From positions 1 to 41,170 of the forward strand of contig JAIXVE010000263.1 in the NCBI GenBank assembly GCA_027483175.1: a DNA stretch of 41,170 bases, read 5' to 3'. The notes beneath the pieces are model-generated. The model was given only the letters and a program-made list of their open reading frames with translations. It had not been told where the DNA came from and made no database searches. This DNA comes from Verrucomicrobiaceae bacterium (GTDB lineage Bacteria > Verrucomicrobiota > Verrucomicrobiia > Verrucomicrobiales > V1-33). The position numbers and the translations under genes were made by a program. This document shows positions 26,629 through 34,002 of the stretch, piece after piece (within the stretch, counting starts at the first letter, position 1; each line of letters begins with the position of its first letter).

Positions 26629-27297
26629 TCAACCCATCCCGTAACCAAGATCCGGATCCTCCGGCAGTTGCTCCACCGGAATCGCATAAGTACGGTCCGC
26701 ACACTCGAACCACACCCGCCCGCCCGAGAAACCAGTGCACGTGGAGCGAGGCGAAGGGGGCCCCACCCTTTCCCGATCCGGCAGGAGAAACACCCGGGTC
26801 CGCCACGCCCCGTCCTCCCCGGGGGTCATCGCCACAAACCTCCTCGTCGACCAGTTGTGTTCCTCGTCGATCAGCACCCCGCCGTCCACTGGATCTACCC
26901 ACACCCGCACGTGCTCCGGAACTTCGGAATCGCCCGCGTCATCACTCGCCATCACGCTCTCCGCCGTCGCCAGCACGCCACCGGTCCTGTCCACCAGCCG
27001 GTACCGGGACTCCGTACGGAGGCCTGTCGCAGACTTGTACCGATCACCTAATACAAGCTCAAGACGCCACCCGTCCGCCGTCACCAGCACATTCCGCTGC
27101 CTCAACCCGCCGCGCAACACCGCCTCCGTCAGCACACCGCCGCTCTCGCCAACCGCTTCCCACCGCGCATACTCCCGCCGGAACGCAGCCGCGCAGGCTT
27201 CATCGCGCTCACGCCATTCATCCAGCGGCTCCACCAGCGGCTGCGGGCCACGGCATGCCGCCAGTACCGCGCATCCAGTCAGTATCCATGGTCTCAT
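26629..27297 (-). CDS. Hypothetical lipoprotein
   Basis: A 222-residue protein with a clear lipoprotein signal, MRPWILTGCAVLAAC, with lipobox LAAC at Cys15. The remainder is rich in charged and aromatic residues and mixed beta in appearance (NVLVTADGWRLELVLGDRY, then RVWVDPVDGGVLIDEEHNW). I recognise no family. It ends one base from the small plus-strand gene, a tight convergent arrangement without a terminator. It starts 132 bases from the divergent esterase gene. Confidence 0.75.
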   Translation of the reverse strand: MRPWILTGCAVLAACRGPQPLVEPLDEWRERDEACAAAFRREYARWEAVGESGGVLTEAVLRGGLRQRNVLVTADGWRLELVLGDRYKSATGLRTESRYRLVDRTGGVLATAESVMASDDAGDSEVPEHVRVWVDPVDGGVLIDEEHNWSTRRFVAMTPGEDGAWRTRVFLLPDRERVGPPSPRSTCTGFSGGRVWFECADRTYAIPVEQLPEDPDLGYGMG

Positions 27298-27429
27298 CTA
27301 CCCGGCGATAACACCACCTCCCGCACCCTCAACGGCAAAGCCCGCCTTTCCCCTGTCCGCCCCCACACGAAACCGGAAGCAATCCCCGGACACCTCTCGT
27401 CCCATCCCCCCATCCACCCACTCCACGCC

Positions 27430-28371
27430 ATGATCCGCCCCCTCGCCCTGCCCCTCATCATCGCCGCCGCCCTCTCCGCCTACGCCCAGGATTCCACCCC
27501 ACGACCCAAAGGCGCTCCCCCCGCCGAACCCCGCATCCCCCGCGGCAAAGCCGAGCTCAAAGAGGACGATAAACCCGCCTTCCCTCCTCCCGACCAAGGC
27601 TGGGACGCCGTCCGCGACTCCCTCCCCCACGGCAAACTCGAACTCATCTCCTACGAATCCAAAACCGTCGGCACCACCCGCAAACTCAACGTCTACACGC
27701 CTCCAGGCTACTCCACCGCCCAACGCTACCCCGTCCTCTACCTCCTCCACGGCATCGGCGGCGACGAATCCGAATGGCAACGCTTCGCCAACCCAGGCAA
27801 TCTCCTCGATAACCTCATCGCCAACGGCAAGGCCGTCCCCATGATCATCGTCATGCCCAACGGCCGCGCCCAGAAAAACGACCGCGCCGATGGCGATGTC
27901 TTCAAATCCGCCCCTGCCTTCGCCACGTTCGAAAAAGACCTCCTCGACGACGTCATCCCAACCATCGACGCGCGCTACAGCACCCTCACAGACAAAGACC
28001 ACCGCGCCCTCGCCGGTCTCTCCATGGGCGGCGGCCAATCCCTCAACTTCGGCCTCTCCCACCTCGACACGTTCTCATGGATCGGCGGCTTCTCCTCCGC
28101 CCCGAACACCAAAAAACCAGAAGCCCTCATCCCCGACGCCACCGCCCTCAAATCCGCCAGACTCATCTGGCTCTCCTGCGGCTCCAAAGACGGCCTCCTC
28201 GGCATCAGTCAGGCCATGCACGCCCGCCTCAAAGACCTCACCATCCCTCACACATGGCACGTCACCGACCACGCCCACGACGCCCCCGAATGGAAACAAG
28301 CTCTCTACCACTTCCTCAAACAACTCCAGTTCCCCTCCACCACTCCCCCCACAGATAAACCAAAACCCTAA
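27430..28371 (+). CDS. Secreted CE1-like esterase (feruloyl/acetyl-xylan esterase type)
   Basis: A 313-residue alpha/beta hydrolase with a signal peptide (about 1-20, ending AYAQ). The oxyanion region is LYLLHGIGGDESEW (103-116). The nucleophile is Ser198 in GLSMGGGQS, the acid Asp254 in CGSKDGLL and the base probably His283 in DHAHDAPEW. This is the esterase D/CE1 family, which removes acyl or feruloyl groups from plant or other polysaccharides outside the cell. A Pro-rich segment separates the signal peptide from the fold. It is monocistronic and converges on the SASA esterase gene across a repeat-rich gap. Confidence 0.88.
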   Translation: MIRPLALPLIIAAALSAYAQDSTPRPKGAPPAEPRIPRGKAELKEDDKPAFPPPDQGWDAVRDSLPHGKLELISYESKTVGTTRKLNVYTPPGYSTAQRYPVLYLLHGIGGDESEWQRFANPGNLLDNLIANGKAVPMIIVMPNGRAQKNDRADGDVFKSAPAFATFEKDLLDDVIPTIDARYSTLTDKDHRALAGLSMGGGQSLNFGLSHLDTFSWIGGFSSAPNTKKPEALIPDATALKSARLIWLSCGSKDGLLGISQAMHARLKDLTIPHTWHVTDHAHDAPEWKQALYHFLKQLQFPSTTPPTDKPKP

Positions 28372-28400
28372 CCGCCCTCACCCCTCTTCCCACACGCCCA

Positions 28401-28442
28401 TCTGACTTCTGACTTCTGACTTCTCACTTCTCACTTCTCACT
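28401..28442 (+). repeat. Six tandem heptamers (3 x TCTGACT, 3 x TCTCACT)
   Basis: Six exact 7-base units in a row: TCTGACT three times (28401-28421), then TCTCACT three times (28422-28442), differing at one base with a clean switch in the middle. It lies in a gene-free gap 30 bases after the esterase stop. This looks like a slippage-prone microsatellite; it is too short and regular to be a CRISPR array. Confidence 0.9.
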
Positions 28443-28451
28443 TCCCTCCCC

Positions 28452-28509
28452 CGTCCCGTAGGGACGACCGGTCAATACCCACGGGTGCCGCGATCCACTC
28501 GCGGCACCC
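28452..28509. terminator. Two perfect hairpins between convergent genes
   Basis: CGTCCC-gta-GGGACG (28452-28466) is followed by an 11-base perfect stem, GGGTGCCGCGA (28483-28493) and TCGCGGCACCC (28499-28509), with a 5-base loop. No T tract follows on either strand, so intrinsic termination is uncertain. A repeated mobile or REP-like element is the alternative. The rest of the 28372-28592 gap holds the heptamers and no gene. Confidence 0.5.
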
Positions 28510-28592
28510 CCGGTTCCCAACAGAATAACACAGAACCCCGTCAGGGCTCCCCCTCTCTCCGCCCCAGCCCACACACTGCGGCGACCCGACGC

Positions 28593-30371
28593 CTACTTCT
28601 GCAAAGGCAATAACGCCTCTGCAAACGCCTTGCCCATCTGAGCAAAAATCTTCGCACTGCCAAAATAGTGGTACCCACCATTGGACGCACCTTTCAGTGC
28701 CTCCCGGTCCTTGGGCGAAAGCACCTCCTCAAGGGCCAGATCAAGCTTCTTCTGGTCAGCTTTGGTGATGCCCTCAATCCTCACGTCTATCCCGGCATAG
28801 TGTTCCGGCGCGCTCGGGTCGTACTGGTCATTTGAATAGGCAGCCAACACGTTCTTGCCCTTCTTCAGATGCTTCACCTGGTCAGCCTCAAGCACGATGG
28901 AACCGTAACGCGCATTGTCCTGCCACCAGATGTAGGTGTGAATCTTGTGGCCATTCAAATAGACGTGGAACCCCTGTCTGGCCAGAATCGCGATGCGGTA
29001 GGACTCGAAGTCAAGGTCCTCCACTTCAAAGGCGGTGCGCATCAGCAGAAACTCACCCTCACCCCACTTTGAGGGGAACTTGTCCAGAGTGACTCCGTTG
29101 TGTTTCCAAACTCCCTTTCCGATAGGAGCTTTGCCTTCCGTCCATTTGCTGTCATCAAACTCCGGCATGAACCAGTTCTCCATCCCGGCTGGAAGCGTGA
29201 TGTCACGGAACCGCCTCTCTGTGTATTCCTCAATCTTGTCCTTCTTCTCCGCAGCATCCACCGCAGTGAACCGCCAGTTCCGTTCCTCTGGCAGCGGCTT
29301 GCCCACAGGCTTCCAGTAATTCTCCCATTTCGAATCCCTGTCCAACACCCCATCCGGCTTCAGGGTGTGCGCCGTTCCGACAATCTCATTATACTGACCC
29401 TGCTTGGGCTCCGCGGCGGCAATATCATAGTCCCAGAAAGGCGCCGTATCGACCGCCACCACGTTGCCCTTGAACTCAGGCATCGCAGCGGGCGCGGCCA
29501 TCGCCTTGCGGAAATTGACGTTCTTCTCACCATCCACGCCCAGCACGCCAATCACGAACGGCATCGCCGGGGCGGAAAGCTCCTTGCGGACGTCGCGGAT
29601 GAAGTGAGCCAACAGGCGCGAGTATTCATCGTAATTCCCATTGGGGTAAGTCGTCCCGTCGACCAGATCATTGAAACCCTGGAGCCACACAAAACCCGCC
29701 ATTTCATAGCCAGCCTTCTCGTCGTACTCCGGACAGACCCGCTTGGGATCCGCCAGCACCTTCTTCACATGCTCCACCATCATCCGGTAGAACACACCCG
29801 AGGCCGCGTCCTTGTCCTCCTGCCATTTCTTCCGCTCCTCAAGCTTGGGAACCCCGTGCGCCCCCTCGGGATGCTTGTCCCACACCTCCTGAACCTCCTT
29901 GGGCAGTTTGTATTGCCCCGCACTCGGCGGACGGAACTCGGTGTTCAGTGACCTCCCGCCCCACGCGGTCTTGATAATCAGAATCGGTTCCTTCAATTCC
30001 TTCTCCATGAAGATTCCGAAGGTGAATTCAGGCCCGATCTTCTTGCTTAGCTGGGTTGGGTTATCGCCTCGCTCCCCAAAGCCAGCCGTCAGCTTCCCAA
30101 GGCCCTCGCCGTTCGCACTGCCATCATAAGGACCCGTCAAATACGACATCCAGACCTTGTCACACACCCGTGCCGTTCCGTCAGGATTCCGCATCTCCTT
30201 CAGAAGAGGCGCCGTCTTCGGATCCTTCCCGATGTAATCAAACGTCTTCACCTCGGCATGTCCCTCCATGTTCGACTGGCCAGCAAGGATGAACACCTTG
30301 AGCGGCTTGGCATATGACAGCGGCGAGATGACGCAGAGCAGTGCTACTGCCAGACTGGTTGTTTGCTTCAT
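28593..30371 (-). CDS. SASA-type carbohydrate esterase with an inserted beta module
   Basis: A 592-residue secreted protein (signal peptide about 1-21, ending SYA). The SASA (sialate O-acetylesterase/acetylxylan esterase) fold starts with FILAGQSNMEGH, with nucleophile Ser33, continues with VWLQGFND (about 228-235) and closes with GGYHYFGSAKIFAQMG, which holds the probable catalytic His568. Residues about 345-537 are a separate module (FDDSKWTEGKAPIG, FHVYLNGHKI) homologous to the C-terminus of the DUF6288-like protein in the same operon. I start at ATG 30371 for the signal peptide; the bases before it read CCACCTCCA. It is the last gene of the minus-strand cluster, 50 bases after the previous stop, and removes O-acetyl groups from a polysaccharide or glycan. 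Confidence 0.85.
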   Translation of the reverse strand: MKQTTSLAVALLCVISPLSYAKPLKVFILAGQSNMEGHAEVKTFDYIGKDPKTAPLLKEMRNPDGTARVCDKVWMSYLTGPYDGSANGEGLGKLTAGFGERGDNPTQLSKKIGPEFTFGIFMEKELKEPILIIKTAWGGRSLNTEFRPPSAGQYKLPKEVQEVWDKHPEGAHGVPKLEERKKWQEDKDAASGVFYRMMVEHVKKVLADPKRVCPEYDEKAGYEMAGFVWLQGFNDLVDGTTYPNGNYDEYSRLLAHFIRDVRKELSAPAMPFVIGVLGVDGEKNVNFRKAMAAPAAMPEFKGNVVAVDTAPFWDYDIAAAEPKQGQYNEIVGTAHTLKPDGVLDRDSKWENYWKPVGKPLPEERNWRFTAVDAAEKKDKIEEYTERRFRDITLPAGMENWFMPEFDDSKWTEGKAPIGKGVWKHNGVTLDKFPSKWGEGEFLLMRTAFEVEDLDFESYRIAILARQGFHVYLNGHKIHTYIWWQDNARYGSIVLEADQVKHLKKGKNVLAAYSNDQYDPSAPEHYAGIDVRIEGITKADQKKLDLALEEVLSPKDREALKGASNGGYHYFGSAKIFAQMGKAFAEALLPLQK

Positions 30372-30421
30372 TGGAGGTGGCTGGATTGAGTTCTCGTAAT
30401 TGGGATAAGTCGCCCTTTTGT

Positions 30422-33400
30422 CTACTTCGTAGGAACCGGGGTTGCGACAGGCACATCGGCGAAGGTGAGCGCGGCAATGCCGTTCCTTCCGTAAAGAAGG
30501 TCGGGCTGCTGCCACGCAACGAGTCCCTTGAGGTAGGTGATGGTGGTGGTGGAAGCGGCTTCGGAGACCTGCAGTCTGATGGTGTTCCCAGTCGCGCTGC
30601 CGGACGTTACGGAACCAGATGCGGCTCCGTCGGCGTTCGCAAGGAAGAGCATCGTGGGCGCTCCCGGATTCCAGGAGATCTCCTGGTCGAACACGAGGGC
30701 GATCTCATTTTTCGCCGGGGTGGTGAAGTAAGCCTGCTGGAGATTGGGCGCAGTGAGTTTTGCGGTGGGTATGACTCCATACACATCCTGTTCAACCAAT
30801 GGTCCGATCAGATCCGAGAACACCTGGTAGCCGAGTGGCTCATAATGGCACCCCGATCCGGGCACGATTCCGTGGGTGCTCATGATCTTCATGTTCGAGA
30901 AGAGATACGGTAGTGTCCGCTGAACCTCACGGAGTTGGTCGTTCCGCGAGGTCTCGCCGCAGGCGGCCGGCCAGATCTGATAGATATAGTAATTGCGCAG
31001 GTTCGGAAAGTCCTGTTTCCAGGCCGCGGAAATATCCACGAAGTACTGTTGGTAGAACTTGTAGTTATAGTCCCCATCCGGGCCTATGGCCCCCTGATCC
31101 TGCTCGCCCTGGTGCCAGAGTAGGCCGCGAATGCCGTGGGTGAGCTTCGCGCCGGTCACACGGTTGTACAGATTGGCATAAATGTCTTCGCTCCAGCCGG
31201 AGCCCAGTTTCAAGGAATGGTCGGCAGGATTCGGCCTGTGCATGTCGATGCGCGTGCCGCCGGCCGCGCCGTTGATGATGCAGACGGGCACCTTGTTGTT
31301 CGCGACGAGGCGGTTGGCAAGATACCATCCCCAGAGGCCCAATTGCAGGTCGTTGCCCTTGCTGATGGCATAACCCCAGCCTGAAGTGAGGCCGTAGGTG
31401 CGGACCCACTTGTTGGTGGTGGTCGTGTCATTGGGCGCAGAATTGTCGGTGGCCAGTGCATTCGATTGGCCTTCGATGATAAAGGCATCGCCACAGACGA
31501 GGTCGCTGACGGTGGCGACGTCCGAATCCACGCCGCCGGTGGTCGTACCATACACGACACGGTAAGTGTTGAGGCCCGCAGTGATGGGCGCGCTGAAAGC
31601 GTAGGCACCGTTGACAAGAGCCTGGCGACGGGTCGTTTCTAGGCTTTCGGATCCGCCATCAGGTGTCTTGTAGACCTTAAGGAAAACCGTGTCGGGCGTG
31701 CCGGTCTCAGTGCCGTTGTAGAAAATCGTCCCGAGCCCGGTGCCGGGGTCACGCGCGAAGAACTGACCGTTCACCGGTTTCTCCGTGGTAGCCGGGGTGC
31801 GCTCGACCCACGGGTCGCTCGCGGGTTCCTTCACCTGGATGACGACGTTTCGTGAAATAGCGGTGCCACCATTGCCCATGGTGAGACTGACATTCATCGG
31901 GCCGCTGCCTTGCGCCCGGATGAGCGTGAGCGTGCCGTCAGTCGTTTGCTTCGTGACGGCCACGCCGCTGACCGCCCATTTGTAGCTGAGGGTCCCGACC
32001 CCCGCCTTCTGCATGGCAGTGAGGTTCGAAATGCTCGCGGCCACGGTCATTGTGCTCCGGCCGTCCCACGCGGTCGCCGAGGGAACGAGAGTGAACACCG
32101 GATCGGGTGCGGTGTCGATGACGATAAGCGGCACGTCGATCGTCTTAGTTCCTCCAGCGAACACGGCCCTGAACTGGATGACCCCCGAGTCATCTTCAGA
32201 AACGCGCGGAGCCGCGTATTTGAACGAGAACTGATCGGTGGCCAGCAGTGTCTCCCGGCCGTTCCTCTTATAGATCCAGTAAACCTTCTGCGCACCGCCT
32301 GCCTCTGCGGTCAGGGTGGCACTGGCACGCTCGTTCATCTTCACAGAGGTGGGCGAAACAGAGAAGCTCGAACCGGTTCGCACGATGCCGCCGACGAGGG
32401 TCTGCAGAGGCTTCTGGTTCTCGTACTCCAGCTTCACCCAATTGGCAGAGCGCACGACGCTCGAGATGCGAAGCTCGTCCATATCGCCAACGTATTTGAA
32501 GCCATACGTAGGCACAAAGCCACCAATGTCCAAACGGCAGGGTTTGGACATGTTCATCGTACCGCCGGCAGTGGACGCATCAAGCACACCATTGACGTAG
32601 AGTCTGCAATCATTGCTTTCAAACGTTTGGACGACGTACGACCACTCGGAGAGTGGAATCGCAGCGGTGCCCCTGATGTCCGCCGCGCCAAAGTTGCAAT
32701 CCACGTTGATGCGCGGCGGAGTCATGAGACTCATGACCGCCTTGCCGCCCTGTGTCTCTTGGAGTCCCCATCCGAACACGTCGTCGCCGGTAGTGGCGGG
32801 TCGTATCCAGACACCCGTAGAGAACGGTGCAGTTCCGCTCGGCAGGCCGGTGATCTCTTTGCCGCACTGGATGCCCTGACCTGAGGCAAATGTCCTTGAC
32901 CTTCCGATCAGACCATTGCTGACCGTGGTGTTAATATTGGTTGGCGAGGTCGTGCCGACAGCGTCCGCAAGCGTCTCTCCAAGGTGGTGGACACTCGCGT
33001 AGCCGTTGGCTGGGTTAAATACTGAGGTGCCGCTTGATTCGCTCGTCACCCCGGTCTTGCCCCAGTACATTTTGATTTCCTGCCTTTCATTGGCGGCAAT
33101 GCTCGGGATCCTGACCCAGACGGCGGCGCTGCCGGTGACGGAATCCCATTGCTCAATCTGATAGGCAAGGGCAGTTCCCGTCGCGTTCGCAAACCGGATG
33201 TCCCGCCCGTCGGATGCCGCCTCATTGAACGGAAAGCTGCCGGAGTTAAACCGTAGCAGCAGCGGAAAATTGCTCTCCGCAGGTCCGGTGGCGATGTTGG
33301 CCCCATCCGGGGTGGTCAGGATGAACAACGAGCCGGAAAAGCCCCATGATTTATAGGGGAAAAGCTCGGGAGTGCTGGAGTTCCCCGCCGAGTCGTTGGT

Positions 33401-33874
33401 GATTCCCGCAAAACTGTCGCCTGCAGTATCCTTTAGGGCGGTCGGGGAAATTCGTATGGCGTCGCTTTTGCTGGTAGAGGTGAGCACCCGCGCGTTGGCT
33501 CTTTCGGTTTGACATGATTCGTGGAGAAAAGTGACAGGTGCCGCGTGATCGACGCCTCCATTCATCCGGGACGAGGTGTCGAGACGCACGGTCGGGATTC
33601 CGCTGATCCCCGAAGCCTCCACGGCTGGTGCTCCGGCCTGGAGCGTCACCATGGCCTCGCCTCCGTTCTCGTCGCGCCACTCGTTGACCGTGGGTCCTGA
33701 TAGCATCATGGTCCTATCCTTGCTTGCATCAAGCCACAAGGCGAGGTCGGCGGAGGCGGGTGGTGCGGCGCTGGCTGGTGACAGCACGGAAACAATTGCC
33801 AAACCCATCGCCCAGACGCGGCTGAGTTGCTTCAGAGTGTCTCTGACCGAATCATCTAGATTGAGTGTTTTCAA
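30422..33874 (-). CDS. Large secreted DUF2341/LamG protein with C-terminal SASA esterase domain
   Basis: A 1150-residue protein. The start codon is TTG at 33874; the N-terminus MKTLNLDDSVRDTLKQLSRV leads to a hydrophobic signal segment ending about residue 36. Order: a LamG-like lead (about 40-180), DUF2341 (about 180-275, FPLLLRFNSGSFPF, IKMYWGKTG), a LamG domain (about 290-490, LYVNGVLDAS), Ig-like repeats (about 500-685) and a SASA esterase (about 790-1035) with GQSN Ser804, WHQGEQDQG (920-928) and the probable base His1010 in GCHYEPLGYQVF. The last 110 residues form a small beta domain. Probably a modular surface-binding deacetylase. The second gene from the end of the operon. Confidence 0.85.
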   Translation of the reverse strand: MKTLNLDDSVRDTLKQLSRVWAMGLAIVSVLSPASAAPPASADLALWLDASKDRTMMLSGPTVNEWRDENGGEAMVTLQAGAPAVEASGISGIPTVRLDTSSRMNGGVDHAAPVTFLHESCQTERANARVLTSTSKSDAIRISPTALKDTAGDSFAGITNDSAGNSSTPELFPYKSWGFSGSLFILTTPDGANIATGPAESNFPLLLRFNSGSFPFNEAASDGRDIRFANATGTALAYQIEQWDSVTGSAAVWVRIPSIAANERQEIKMYWGKTGVTSESSGTSVFNPANGYASVHHLGETLADAVGTTSPTNINTTVSNGLIGRSRTFASGQGIQCGKEITGLPSGTAPFSTGVWIRPATTGDDVFGWGLQETQGGKAVMSLMTPPRINVDCNFGAADIRGTAAIPLSEWSYVVQTFESNDCRLYVNGVLDASTAGGTMNMSKPCRLDIGGFVPTYGFKYVGDMDELRISSVVRSANWVKLEYENQKPLQTLVGGIVRTGSSFSVSPTSVKMNERASATLTAEAGGAQKVYWIYKRNGRETLLATDQFSFKYAAPRVSEDDSGVIQFRAVFAGGTKTIDVPLIVIDTAPDPVFTLVPSATAWDGRSTMTVAASISNLTAMQKAGVGTLSYKWAVSGVAVTKQTTDGTLTLIRAQGSGPMNVSLTMGNGGTAISRNVVIQVKEPASDPWVERTPATTEKPVNGQFFARDPGTGLGTIFYNGTETGTPDTVFLKVYKTPDGGSESLETTRRQALVNGAYAFSAPITAGLNTYRVVYGTTTGGVDSDVATVSDLVCGDAFIIEGQSNALATDNSAPNDTTTTNKWVRTYGLTSGWGYAISKGNDLQLGLWGWYLANRLVANNKVPVCIINGAAGGTRIDMHRPNPADHSLKLGSGWSEDIYANLYNRVTGAKLTHGIRGLLWHQGEQDQGAIGPDGDYNYKFYQQYFVDISAAWKQDFPNLRNYYIYQIWPAACGETSRNDQLREVQRTLPYLFSNMKIMSTHGIVPGSGCHYEPLGYQVFSDLIGPLVEQDVYGVIPTAKLTAPNLQQAYFTTPAKNEIALVFDQEISWNPGAPTMLFLANADGAASGSVTSGSATGNTIRLQVSEAASTTTITYLKGLVAWQQPDLLYGRNGIAALTFADVPVATPVPTK

Positions 33875-33888
33875 TGTTTTAAAGTATC

Positions 33889-33899
33889 CAGTTATACTG
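33889..33899 (-). promoter_or_regulatory. Palindrome and -10-like element before the DUF2341 gene
   Basis: CAGTTATACTG has the palindromic arms CAGT and ACTG. On the minus strand it contains TATAAC (33896-33891), a -10-like hexamer 17 bases before the TTG start. No good -35 hexamer lies at the usual distance, so an internal promoter or operator in the 128-base gap after the DUF6288-like gene is only possible. Confidence 0.25.
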
Positions 33900-34002
33900 T
33901 CCGTTCGCGCCTCACATTTGGGGGAGGCTCACCCCTTGATTGATCCCTCCAGTTTTCCAAATCCGCCTGTTCATTCAGAACTGAGCTTGCAACTCCAATT
34001 CA

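Noticed and set aside
28401..28442. CRISPR array
   Set aside because: Units are 7 bases without spacers and no cas gene is present.
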